In this document: piece after piece, positions 51,305 to 62,900 of the stretch | How the letters are laid out: every line of letters begins with the position of its first letter | Position numbering within the stretch: the stretch's first letter is position 1 | Translations under genes and position numbers: made by a program | Source of the DNA: Coturnix japonica | Taxonomy: Eukaryota > Chordata > Aves > Galliformes > Phasianidae | Direction of reading: 5' to 3' | DNA: 64,000 bases | Assembly: GCF_001577835.2 (NCBI RefSeq) | Contig: NC_029526.1 | Location: forward strand, 8,499,918-8,563,917 | Notes under the pieces: model-generated | Database searches by the model: none | What the model saw: only the letters and a program-made list of their open reading frames with translations | Told to the model about the DNA's origin: nothing

Positions 51305-54300
51305 AATATCTCTCAGAGCACCGCTTGTTAGTATTACAGCTGAATCTAAGCATATCTTAAAGCACTCTGCAAACAGAAATTTAACAGTGGGACTTAACTA
51401 GTCTCAGTCCAAATAAAACTAGTTACCACTTTAACCACAGCTTTATTTGTAGTATTACTCCTCATATTTACACTACTTGAGGCTAAACGTCACAGTTTGG
51501 ACTCCCACCCCTAACAAATGAGCACTGAGCATCTGGTTAACTATTGCTGTGAGACATGTTCCAGTGTACCCTGCTCACCACAAGGGACAGGTAAAGAGGA
51601 AACTATTTCTGCCTCTTACAATCAGCTGCAGATCATAGTGACTTCTACTGAAGTGAAGTATATCAGAGTATCACCTCTGAACTGTCAGAGTATTAAGTAG
51701 TAAATCTGTATCAGTCAGCTCAAGGCTTCCTAGAAACCCAGGGAAAACTCAGTTATATCATCCCAGAATGTGAGCCTGACATGATGCAGCAGGTTCTGGG
51801 AAAGAGAGGTCAGTGCCATTCCAGGAAGATGCTCCTTTTTCAACTGTATCTCCCCCGCAGTCACATTTCTTCAGATGAAGGGTACAGAGCTCAGATTTTT
51901 GTGTGCAGTGTTTGGTTTCTTGTTTGTTTGGGGTTTTTTTTCGGGATGAGGGGAGGAAATGTGAGTATCTCAGCACATCCCTCTCCATGCAGATCCCACT
52001 TCCCTATTTGGGGTCAGACAGCTTCATCTCTCATCACTTCTCCCAGCACCACGCTGCACCCCAGGGCATAGCACAGTGCCTGGCAGCAGGAGGTGCATTC
52101 TGCCCATCCCTCACACTGCTTTCCACTATGAGCCCCCAAAAAACTCTAAACCAGAGCTCATTTTTAAAAAGAACATTCAACGTTTCTAATTTAGTGCATT
52201 CACGCTATAGCTTGGTGCTAAAACATGTGCATTTCTCTCAGGCTTGAGGCTAAAGTACATACTGGCCTGACTCCCACCAGCCACCTATTTCATCCCTCTG
52301 ACCAGCACTCTATGTGCAGCTCACCCTCCCAACAGGATGCTGCCTACTCTTCTCAGTCAGTTCCCCTGATTTCAGAGATCACCTCTCTTGGCATTAGCCA
52401 GGTGCTTAGAACAAGCTGCATTCCTAACAACACAAGAGAGACTGGATTCCCAACTCTTGCAGGTTTAAAAATATTCTGAGTAGCTGCAAATTCCTCAGCC
52501 GTGTTTGTTCTGTAGCTTACCATTAATAAGGCTGCACTCAGGACTCAAATTGGGAATCCTGAGCAAATTGTGAAGGAAGAGAGCAGAAAAGGCTGATCAG
52601 TAGAACTACAGAGATTAAAAAGAACACATTTAGAGAACAAACATTAACAGAAGGGACAAAGTTCTCACCATCAGCTCAATGCATTTACACAATGTCACCC
52701 CTGCAGCCTTGCAGAGGTACCAGCATACAAATTCACAGAGGACTGACCACACTAAAAGACACAAAAACTAAGGTGCTAAAGAACAAAGATAAACGGTGTT
52801 TTCTTAAGCCAATTATGGTGATCCTTCACTCACAGAAGCAAAGAAGTTGTAGAACTCCTCAGCTTACACACTGGGAGCACAAATTAAAATGGAGACAAAC
52901 ACTGACTACAGAGTCACAGACCACTGAGGAAGGAAGGTGGGAGCAGTTGCACAGAATAAGTTCTTCCAACCAGCACAGCAAACAATTCCAAGCACTACTG
53001 GCTTTAATACCACATCGGGCACCGTACACTGGCCCAGGGTAACTGAAAGCCACCTGACAGCAAGCCCAGAAAAGACTTATCAGACTGATGATCCTCCATG
53101 ATAGACATGAAAATTCTCACTCTGGATCAACATTGCAAGACCCTTTATGACAAAACACTTTACAAAACACAAGCCAGGAGTTATCTGAACAAAGCCGCAC
53201 TGTGTTATCAGACACTCAACCACTTTTGTTCACACTGCATCTAATCCTTACGTTCCATTCTCATCTCAGTGGCTTTCAACCATCTCAGGTCACAGCATTT
53301 GGATGCCTGAACTCAGTGTGTGAGCTCATCCCAGAAGCAAAGCCATGAGGCAAGACTTAGCAACCATTCAAACAAAACAGATTTGTATTTACCTAAAATA
53401 CCACTTAAGTCTATTAAAATGATACAGGATTTAACAAGCACTAATGCTCAAGAAGCAGCAGAGTATTTTGCAGTTTTTAAGAGTACTGCAGTACAAAAAC
53501 ACTATCATAAACACCTGTTGGAAGGAAGCCCTTCTACAGAGCCAGCAAACATTTCTGCTTGCACTCATTCTGCTGCTTCCTAACTCCCTTGTAATTTTGG
53601 GGTTTGTTTTTTGTCAAAAATTCTGGACAAAGTCTCAGCTAGTCAGCATCTCCTTTGAAAGGGTTATCAGGACTTCAAAGCATCACGTTTGATAAGCTAC
53701 AAATAAATTTAAAGAGTTTTCAGAATCTACCTGTTAATTGCATACAACTGAACTTCATTAGAGCTCATCTGCAGAACAACCTTTCTCCACACATGACATA
53801 CCTAAAGATGTTTTTAGGCATTACCTGACACAGATTGTTACTGCTGCTGCTTTTGGACTCACACAGTCACATGTTCCTAAAACAACATCGCTTCCCCTCC
53901 TCAGCTATGTCTGGATTTGAGAGAGACCAAGTTCCAAGATTCTGGCTTGCCACAAGGCACAGCAGCCTCAGTAAGGTGCAGCAGCACAGATCCTGTCCAC
54001 ACACACATGGACATGTAATGTGGTTAGGATTAAGCTTAAGTCACACAGGACTCCAGATTGAAAGGTAGAGCTAATCCTTCTACCACATGACGATAATTAA
54101 GCAGTTACAAAACTTCACTCACAAGGTCAAAAGCATCTTGTGCTTCTTCATTCCAGCAAGGAACAGACATTGATTCACCACACCTTGCCTACCACTGGTA
54201 GGGAGCTACCCAGTGGCTCCACAGTGACCCCACAGCCTGCTGCAGGACTTGGCAGCTGGTTTCTTCCACAGGTGCACATGGGTACAGCAGAAGCCACACA

Positions 54301-55555
54301 CGACTTGTGGCCTGGTCCAACACAAAAGCAGAACAAAAAGCAGTCAGGAAAGCAAAGGACCAAACTCCCCATGCAACTGAATCATAAAAAAGGAACACGG
54401 CCTCGACATACCCCCAGGCCTGGCACAGCCCCAGGAACCCGGCCTGCCCAGAGCCTGCCTAGCACAGCACCACATCTTGCCTGTGGCTCACACTGTGCTG
54501 CCACGATAAGGGACAGGGTCACGATCAACCTCTTGGAGGATGTTTTCACTTCTCATAAGTTACTGTAGCAACATCAAACCATACAGTTGTCCAGGAGCAT
54601 TAAGGCATAAGTAGCTGTGCACGTCATGACAAGCAAGTTCTCCAGAAGTCTGCTATGGTGAAACATGTGTTAAGAGACAGAGCCCAGACCGCTACATAGT
54701 GCTCAGCATCAGTGTTATCTATCCTGGAAGACACAGGTGTGTGTACAAACATGCCTACAGCTCCTCACTGACCACATCGTATTTCAGAACACACACAAGG
54801 GCAGCCACTAACATACCATTTTCGATAGTAAGAAGCTTGTGTTTGCTAAACCTTCTGATGTCTGATTACTTGATTTCAATTACCCTTAGATATTCTAGGC
54901 CCCATATTCACACTTCCTAGGGGCCTTCATAAACAATCCATAAAAAAGGAGGAAAAATACACAAATTCTCACCCCCGACAAACAAGCTGAAGTATTCGTG
55001 ACACCGATATACAGAAAGCATGCAGCACACAGCCCGGTAGGAACCCGAGTGCACTCCTCTGGTATAAATAATGCACGTACCGGGGTGACACAAAGTTCAG
55101 CGCTGCATTCAGCGCTCCCCACGCCGCGCAGGTGGCAGCGGGTCTACCCGCAGGTGGCAGCGGGACCGCGGGCACCGGGAGCCGCCGCGCCAAGGGCCGG
55201 ACACCGCCGGAGCCGCAGCTGCCAACGCGGCGGGGAGCGCAGCACAGCACAGCGCCCCGAGCACAGCCGGCCCAGGCCACACCGGCTCCGAGGCAGCCCC
55301 AGCCCGGGAGCAGGCCGCGGCCAAGGCCGGCACCTCCCCTCTCGCAGCACGGCTCACAGGCCGCGACACGGCCGCTCCGGGAGGGCACCGCCGGGAGCGG
55401 CCCCGCGGAAAACGACCGTCGGGCTGGGGGAGGAAGAGGAGGAGTGAGAGAGGAGTGAGAGCAGCTCGCCCCACCGACACCGCCCCCCCAACCGCCCCGC
55501 GCCGCAGCCGAGCCATACCGGGATCCAGGGCGGGCCGGTGCGGCGCCGCACGAAG

Positions 55556-55560
55556 CCAAT
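55556..55560 (+). promoter_or_regulatory. CCAAT box in the shared promoter
   Basis: GCCAATGGC in plus orientation, about 510 bp before the RGS9BP ATG and facing that gene. Confidence 0.4.
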
Positions 55561-55983
55561 GGCCGGGCAGCGGCGGGAAGCGAACGAGGAAGCGGGCGGC
55601 CGCCGGGGGTCGGAGCCTCCAGGGGCGGAGCCTGCGAGGGCTTATAGGGCCGGCCCGGGCCGCGCCCGGAGGCCGCGGGCGCTCCCTGCTCGGCGCCATG
55701 TGACCGCGCGGCGCCCAGCTGCGCCGGATCGGGTCGGTGCTGACAGCGGGCGGCGAGAGCTGCCGATCTGCAGAGCCTCAGCTTTAGTTCTCGGGCTCGC
55801 CTTTGTCCCGTGTTTGGCACTTGTCAAAGTACGGCGCCCCATCGGCGGACGCCCGGCGCTCTGCGGGATGACGCGCCCGGGTCGTGGCTCCCGCCGGCGG
55901 TAGCGGGGGAAGCGATGCTGCCCGGAGCGGCCGGAGCCGCCTGAGGGACCGCGGGGCGGCGCGACACGGGGCCGCCTCGCGCC

Positions 55984-56037
55984 ATGAGCGCTGGGAGCGG
56001 CTGCGCTGGGCAGCTCCGCGATCCCGGGGCCAGGTAA
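55984..56037 (+). CDS. Upstream ORF in the RGS9BP leader (17 codons)
   Basis: ATG in good context (G at -3) followed by 16 sense codons and TAA, ending 30 bp before the RGS9BP start. Two more small frames lie upstream (55868-55903, 55915-55944). They matter only if transcription starts upstream of them. Its stop overlaps a possible donor CCAG|GTAACC, so the leader might instead be spliced. Translation is inferred. Confidence 0.3.
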   Translation: MSAGSGCAGQLRDPGAR

Positions 56038-56067
56038 CCGCGGAGGAGGCGCCCGGACGGCGGGACC

Positions 56068-56781
56068 ATGGTGAAGGAGGAGTGCAAGGCGCTGCTGGAC
56101 GCGCTCAGCAGGGTGACCGCCTGCTACCGGCACATGGTGCTGACCATCGGCGGCACCTCGGACTCGCAGAACCTGCGCGAGGAGTTGAAGAAGACCCGGC
56201 AGAAAGCACAGGAGCTGGCGGTGGCCAACAGGAACAAGCTGACCGCGGTGCTGAGGGATAAAACCGTGAGTAAGGAGGACAAAGCCGAGTTTGAGAGACT
56301 ATGGGTGATTTTCTCCACGTGCCTAGAGATCCTGGAGATCGACATGAGGAGAGCCCTGGAGCTGGGGCACGAGTTCCCGCTGAACGTCCCCAAAAAACAC
56401 CTGATCCAGACGGGCATGAGCGGGGGTACGTCTGGTGTGGCTGCCCGGGCCATGAGTGTCCAGAACATGAAGTACGAGGCCGAGCACAACATTGACGTGG
56501 TGGATCTGAAGGACCTAGAGAACGAAATCAACCAGGTAGGAGAAATGATGTACGAGATGGAAATGAAGGTCAATGTCCCCCAGTGGACGGTAGAGGCTAA
56601 GCAAGACCCTGGGGCTGAACTCAAATCCACCATCAGCGTGGGCGCTTCTTCCATTGGCATGATCTCTGTGGAGGAAAATAAATCCTTCTGCGATATCAGC
56701 AAAGTTCTGGCTGGGATTGTTTTCTCCGCTGTTCTCATTATTGCTATTGTGCTGGCAGTGTGTGTGGTAAAACTCTCATAG
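56068..56781 (+). CDS. RGS9BP: RGS9-binding protein (R9AP)
   Basis: Tail-anchored, SNARE-like protein that holds the RGS9-1/Gbeta5 complex on photoreceptor disc membranes and speeds transducin GTP hydrolysis, setting the recovery time of the light response. Single exon, 237 residues (human about 235). Conserved: [10 protein letters not shown] start, [67 protein letters not shown]. Three predicted N-terminal helices, a later coiled-coil segment (about 144-170) and one C-terminal membrane helix (about 211-234, [20 protein letters not shown]) with a short luminal end KLS. The ATG is in a strong context (ACCATGG). It lies head to head with ANKRD27, as in human. Identity is certain. Confidence 0.97.
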   Translation: MVKEECKALLDALSRVTACYRHMVLTIGGTSDSQNLREELKKTRQKAQELAVANRNKLTAVLRDKTVSKEDKAEFERLWVIFSTCLEILEIDMRRALELGHEFPLNVPKKHLIQTGMSGGTSGVAARAMSVQNMKYEAEHNIDVVDLKDLENEINQVGEMMYEMEMKVNVPQWTVEAKQDPGAELKSTISVGASSIGMISVEENKSFCDISKVLAGIVFSAVLIIAIVLAVCVVKLS

Positions 56782-57309
56782 ACTGTGCTGGCACTGGAGA
56801 GCTCTCACAGGGCCGCCCAAAAGTGCTTCGTGCCACACGTCTCTTGTCACCTGGGTGCGCTGAGTATCTAATCCTAGCACTTGGAAATGTAACTAAAAAC
56901 ATCTGCCTCTCAATATCCTGAAATGCACAGTTCCTTTCATGCTTTTTGAAGAAAAAGATGCAGATCAGCCTGCAAACTAGGATGTGTTTGTTAGCTGGAC
57001 TTGTAAGGGTTAACTGTGAGGTACTGAAGGTATTATCACTACTGGCTATAACAGCGATTTGTCTGCTATTAATAGATTGTCACTCTGAGAAGCCTGTATT
57101 TTTTGTTCTTGACTAGGCTCTGCAGTTTGCTGCTGCTCACTGTTTACAGTATTTCTGACTGACACAAATTTGGAGGCCAACACAGGTGTTTTTGTGTGAC
57201 AGTAAACAGAATGGATTGGGATTTTTTTTTTTCCAGCAATACACAAGATATTATTTAAGTGGAGGAAAAAGGATGGACACACCAGTAAGAGCATGTAAAT
57301 ATCTATTTT

Positions 57310-57315
57310 AATAAA
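57310..57315 (+). terminator. RGS9BP poly(A) signal, proximal candidate
   Basis: AATAAA about 530 bp after the stop, followed by a GT-rich stretch (GGAGGTGTGGAGGAGG). Confidence 0.45.
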
Positions 57316-59927
57316 CGTTAATGATCAGGGAGGTGTGGAGGAGGGCAGAGCAAACTAGCAGTATTCAGCAAGTACAGTTTGTAGCTTTAGACTGGGCTGC
57401 ACAGAACCCAGATACCGAGGTTGGCACTGCACAAATGGATGGCTTTCCACACCCTGAGAGAGCAAAGGTAGAGCTGCGTAGTCAGAAAAATACTAGCAAG
57501 CCCTGTGGTTTACTTCCACATTTACCGTGATTTTGTCTCCCCCTGGAGAAAGGCTGATCCTTGCCTCTGGTCAGGTTCTTTCTATCGATGCAATCTGTCT
57601 GAACTTCAGAGCTGACCATGAGATGAGAAGCAGCGAATCCACCAACAGCAGATGACATAATTTTTGGAAATAGTTTGGCAAACAGCAGCGATGTAGGGTG
57701 AAAGCAGACCTTTCTAGTCATCCCAAAAGAGATGGTCTCTCATGTCGACGGGCAGAGATTTGGGCTTCTTGACAGTCAGTCACGTTTCTGCAAACTCCTG
57801 AGGTCTTTGCAGAAATGCAGATAAAGCTAAAAAAATAAAAGTAAAAATCTGTTTCATGTCTCATTCATTTCTGAGAAATCATTTGGGAAAGAGGAAGTCT
57901 GTAGTACTGGACACATAACTGGTCCAATTGGATACCCTGCAGTTTGGGACGATAAAAGCAAGAGCAGCAGAAAACTCCCAGTGTTTACCTAAAACTTGCC
58001 TGTTGAAATGTAGAACTGAGGGGACACTGACTTTGCAGAGAAGCTCTGTTATGTCTCGTAAAAGGACCCATGTGTTAATGTTCTTTATTATGTAATTTAT
58101 GGAGATTCTTTCTGTTCATGTAAATACACACCATTCATTCAGGAATGCTTAGTACATACATTATAGTGCGTATGAGACATTCTGCAGGGCAATTATAGAG
58201 ACCCATTTACATGGGGGTTTTAATACATAATTAGTCTGCCACCCCAGTTATTATGGACACATATCAAAAGGTAATCATCAGATATGGCTGGTGAAGTTAC
58301 TAGAAAACAATCTATCTTTGTTAGTGAATGTTACCAACATATATGAACAGGTGATAAGTTTTTGAGTTGAGGACAAAACTTTTAAGAACAGCAGCAGGTG
58401 ACTTTTAAATGTGTAATAAAACTGGATTTGGGTAGAAAAAGCATGTACAAGTTTGAATCTAGTGAGGAAAAAGAATGCCAAGTGAAGGCTTGAGCTGTGA
58501 GTAATGCACATTGATCCAGTCTAGACACGATTCACATAGGAACTGATGTATAAGACTCTTCCTTTCTACTGTGTTTCAGTCATTCCATAGGATGTGTTTT
58601 GTACATATTGAACTTAGGATAGATCCTGAGCAGCACTCTTAAACAGTCAAGCCTGTTTTAATTGGTGCTACTGCTTCAGTCTGTCTAGACATATATGAGG
58701 TGTAATAGCTGTGTTTTGATTTAAATGCTGAGAACTCTTTCACAATAACACTGAGTAAACACATTTATAGAAAATACAGCAAAAGCTGCAGGAGAATGTA
58801 CTGTTAAGGATGGCCACCACTAGTCACTAAGGGTTTGTTTGTCATTGTAGTCTCCTGTTACTTAGTTCACATGAAGGTGCATCAGAAGTTGGACTTTTTT
58901 CTTTGCTTCTTGAAAATGTCATATTCCTTTTGAAATCAGGGAATTTGAACTCATGTTCTGAAAACCCCAGTAATGTGAGTCGGGTTTCTGGGGGATAAAA
59001 AAAAACATGGTAACATAACATCTACTGCATTCATTATTTTGTGCTTTGGTACAAAGTGGATATAACATTTAGCAACAGTTATTTGTATAGAGGGATTTTT
59101 AAGTCTTCAAAAGGAAGCCATGGTGAGCTCATGAGCTGAATATTTTCAGTCCATTACTTTTTTGCTTTGATTTTCAATAACGCAGGACCTGAAGACTTGG
59201 TAATTATGTAAGTCTTACTTCATTTGAGTGTGCATGCAGTTAGTAAAGGATTGAACCGTGTAAAAATAACGTCTTTTGAGATTCTAAGACAAAGGCGGCT
59301 TCAGATTTATCCACTGTTAATTTGTTCATTAAAGTCTGTATTTTTTTATATATGAAATCAAAAGATGAAGTAGAATTCTAAGAGGATCGTTACAGTCTCT
59401 TCTAAATGGATAGTGTTATTAATTCCTGTTATTAATCTCCTGTGTAAAAAAGCACACTTGAAACAAGTGTATGCACAATGTGACAGAGTCTAGGAGCATG
59501 AGTACACAAATCAAAATGGTCTGAAACCACCACTGTCCAAAAGCTTTGATGTTTCTCTTAAATTAAGAAACAAATAAGTGTGCTAGAGTCATCGATTTTT
59601 TCCCAGTGGAGTGGAAGTGGAACGAGAATGGAAATGGAAGGTCAAATTTCAAATACTCTGAATTTAGCATGATGAGAACACAAATACTCTGCTGCTGACC
59701 AGTGAATGAGAACGTCACTGTGTTTTCACTACAAATGAAGATGCTCGTTGCTTAATTTGAATCTTGTTCTACTTCAGTTTTTTGTCCTTATTCATAGGAC
59801 ACACACTAAATTTGCTGAATACTGAAATCTTATCACTGACTTGAATTCTATTGTTTTTTGCCTGTGCATGAGTGGTATTTTCTACACTTGAATGAAACTT
59901 GTTATTGTCACTATTTATTTAACTTAA

Positions 59928-59933
59928 AATAAA
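59928..59933 (+). terminator. RGS9BP poly(A) signal, distal candidate
   Basis: AATAAA followed by TATGTTCTTAT and TTGGTTTGCAGTAGTG. Would give a 3.2 kb 3' UTR. Confidence 0.4.
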
Positions 59934-59950
59934 GTATGTTCTTATAACTT

Positions 59951-62900
59951 AATGGTTGGTTTGCAGTAGTGATTAAAAGCAAACAAACAAAAACTGGAAT
60001 ATTGATGGGCCTTTTCAATGAGCTCTTCTAAAGAAGAAACTACAGAAATTAAGCTAACATAATGAGACTTCACATTACGTTGTCTTTCAATAAACACACC
60101 CTTCTCATGAAGTTGAATACAGTGATATATCTAAATTTATAAAGCAGGGAAATCAGGCATTTGAAAAGTCAAAAAACCTCTGCCTTAAGAAACAGCTCCC
60201 TTTAGGACAGCAGGCATGATGTTGCTTTCAACACTGCTTGCTCAAGAGCATTGAGTAAAGTCTCAACCACTGGCTTTGGAAGTTGAAATCTAGAGATTTT
60301 AGGTCAGAATAACCTGAAGAAGATCCTCTTGTGTTAGGATCCAAATGCTGTCCTCATTTTTCTAGTATTTTTTTTAACAAAAGATGTACACAGTTGAAGG
60401 AGTATAAAATCTAGTCTTGTGGTATTGATAGCAACAATGATGAGCAGTTGTATCAAACTATCTGAACTGAGATCTGCTAAATGCTGCAATATGTAATTTT
60501 GTTTCAGGACTCCCAGTCCATAAATGTAAGACCATGTTAGTTTTTTAATTTGCTAACGAAATGAATGCAGAACCACAGTTAAGTGGCTCTCCTCATCTTG
60601 CAGCCCAAATGACACTTTAAACTTAACAGCGTTATGAGCATGAAATAAAATTGGTTTCAAAATTCTTCAAGTAAACATGGAATCTCTGTGATGGGAATGC
60701 AGTTATTTAACAACCAAGGAAACTGGCTGATACCATTACTAAGAATTAAATACATGCTTACTGTTTACAGTCTGTAAGGATTGGTTATGTGCTTTCTTTT
60801 CCATCTTATAACACAAGGTTTGTGTTATTTATATATATTTTCCAGAAATCTATTATATTTAAGTGCTAATGGAACTCCTACTCAACATATTTACCCTTCA
60901 CAGATTTTCATTATGTAAAAAGTCATTCAGGAAGACCAGTGGATTATAGATCTCTAAGTGCTCTCTCTCAATACGATTATGTAAGTCTTTTAATGCGGGA
61001 AGAGATCTGGACAAAATAGTAGTCTACACGTGAACAGCATTTGCTATGGTAAGCATACAGCAAAAGGAGGATCAGAAAAGTCTGTCTTTCTCATAAAATT
61101 ATATCTGTGCTGAGGGAAGGACAAGGTACTGAAAGGAGACAGATGGATGCAAATACTGTCTTCATTTTACATAAACAAAGTACGTTTTTTGTTAAATAGC
61201 AAACAACTGCATCAAGGTATTAAGCTATGACTTGTAAGAACATAATGTCTTACATCCAGAGTGACTGGGAAAATATAGAATATCTGACTGGAGCTGACAA
61301 CCCATTCTCTGATTAACCGAATACAAAATAAGAGTAAAAATATCAAAAACATTTTAATTAGCTACATGTTGGTATCAATTTTACTTGAAAGAAAACTCCT
61401 TTTCTCTGTTTCATGCTACTGAGATGAAGCGGTCCCCAAAGGATGGAATCTGTTATCAGCGAGCTGTTGCAGTGTTGTAATGCAGTTGGAAACGCAGCTT
61501 AATCAGCTACCACTGAATAAACCTTTAAGAAGGTGAAAAGTCACATGGCACATAACCAACAGCAAGGCTCCTCTGAGTCCTCCTGTACAGCCAAGCACAA
61601 ACACTACATGGCACCTAGAGGCCGTGTAGGCAGAAACAAATAAAATTACAGCTGCTCTGAAATTCTGTGAAATGCGGAGACCAGTTAGAGAAAGTAATTA
61701 CGTTGTTCTGCTCTTGTCATTCTGTCAGAAAATCAACAGTGCTTTTCCTAAGAGGCAGAAATCCACTTCCTGAGCCTCTACAGTGTCATTTGTGGGTTTT
61801 TCCTTGTTATTGTTTTGTTTTTATTTTATTTTGGTTTTCCCTGTTGTTTTTATTGTATTGTATGGGTTTTTTTTACACTGTTATTACATGGCTTTATTTA
61901 TCATATACTTACTGATAACATCTACATCACATTATAGAAACAAATCCTCTAAAAGCTGGTTGTAACTCAGTGCACAGTAACCATGGAATAAAGGCACAAG
62001 GTGTGTCTTTCACCTTCTTGGAACTTCAGTCAGTTTTTCACTATGTATGAAGAAAAACCAATGAAGTACATGATCAGTCAAGTCTGTCACTTGCACACAT
62101 ACTCACATACGTACAGCTGAACTCACTGAGATATCAGCATTAAGGACTTACACAGCCTAAAACATTATTTTGAAAATCATGTTGGTTTTTTTTCCTAAGA
62201 AGAGTAAATATGACATCACACACTATGTATAACTACCTTAAGAAAAAATACTGAGTTACTGAGGAGTACTTCACACACCACAAATGTACTCTATAGCAAC
62301 TGAATCTAACATGCTAACTGTGTGTGTAACTTTATATATAAATATATATTCGAGTTCTGGGTCCCAGATGGAGTTGTCTGGATCATTGCTCATGTACACC
62401 ATCACTACTCGTGAGAAATGACACGTATAAAGAGTGCTCATGTAATTAAAGGCTGCAGAATTAGAACCATCATTTCAGTGTGCGTGAGAGATATAATCCA
62501 TCATGTGTCTGTTGGAAGCAGAACATTTCCAGTTGTTAATGCTATCTGTAACCTAGTTTTCTGATTTGCTTTCATCTGTTGGAAATTATTTGCTATGAAG
62601 GTAACCACAAATTTTAATGATGCTCTAATGACAAACCTGCACCGTCAAGATTTGACATTTATTCACATTTTGGACACAGTACTTGGAAAAGGGTACAGTT
62701 TATAATGTATTGTTTATTTTAGTAAGTCTGCCTATTCGTTGTAATTCACGAGCTTAAACAATCTAAAAGCCTTAGAATTTCTCCATTTGAAACAAGGCAT
62801 TTTAAGACATCCTTATTAAACGCTTCATTTTTTGATACATGAAGTTGTAACATTTGGTTAGATATGTGAGGCACTAAACCTGCATGGGGACCAAACTTCT

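Larger units (their letters stand above)
46749..55080 (-). other. ANKRD27 first intron (8.3 kb) below the CpG-island promoter
   Basis: Sequence between the acceptor of the ATG exon and the CpG island. It holds a CR1 end at about 47837-47940 and a short CA run at 51291-51304. Several 60-140-codon frames occur on both strands, but none has homology I recognise or splice support. The right border is provisional because the non-coding first exon is not resolved. Confidence 0.6.
55100..56500. promoter_or_regulatory. CpG island shared by ANKRD27 and RGS9BP
   Basis: CpG-dense block between the minus-strand ANKRD27 gene and the plus-strand RGS9BP gene, running into the RGS9BP coding exon. It contains GC boxes (GGGGCGGAG at about 55622) and a CCAAT box. 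The ANKRD27 5' non-coding exon should lie here; a possible donor CCG|GTACGTG is at 55080, but the start site and exon cannot be fixed by eye. Confidence 0.75.
56782..59950 (+). other. RGS9BP 3' UTR and flank
   Basis: AT-rich non-coding tail with several possible poly(A) signals. How much is transcribed cannot be read from sequence. Confidence 0.45.

Noticed and set aside
54969-55820. 283-codon minus-strand frame over the ANKRD27/RGS9BP CpG island
   Set aside because: Composition is Arg/Pro/Ala/Gly throughout, as any open frame in a GC-rich island. No domain, and it overlaps the expected non-coding first exon.
56124-56738. 204-codon frame antisense to RGS9BP
   Set aside because: Mirror of the real coding frame, with no homology of its own.
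61667-61915. Hydrophobic 82-codon frame in the right-hand flank
   Set aside because: Hydrophobicity comes from a T-rich tract; no neighbouring exon, no homology.
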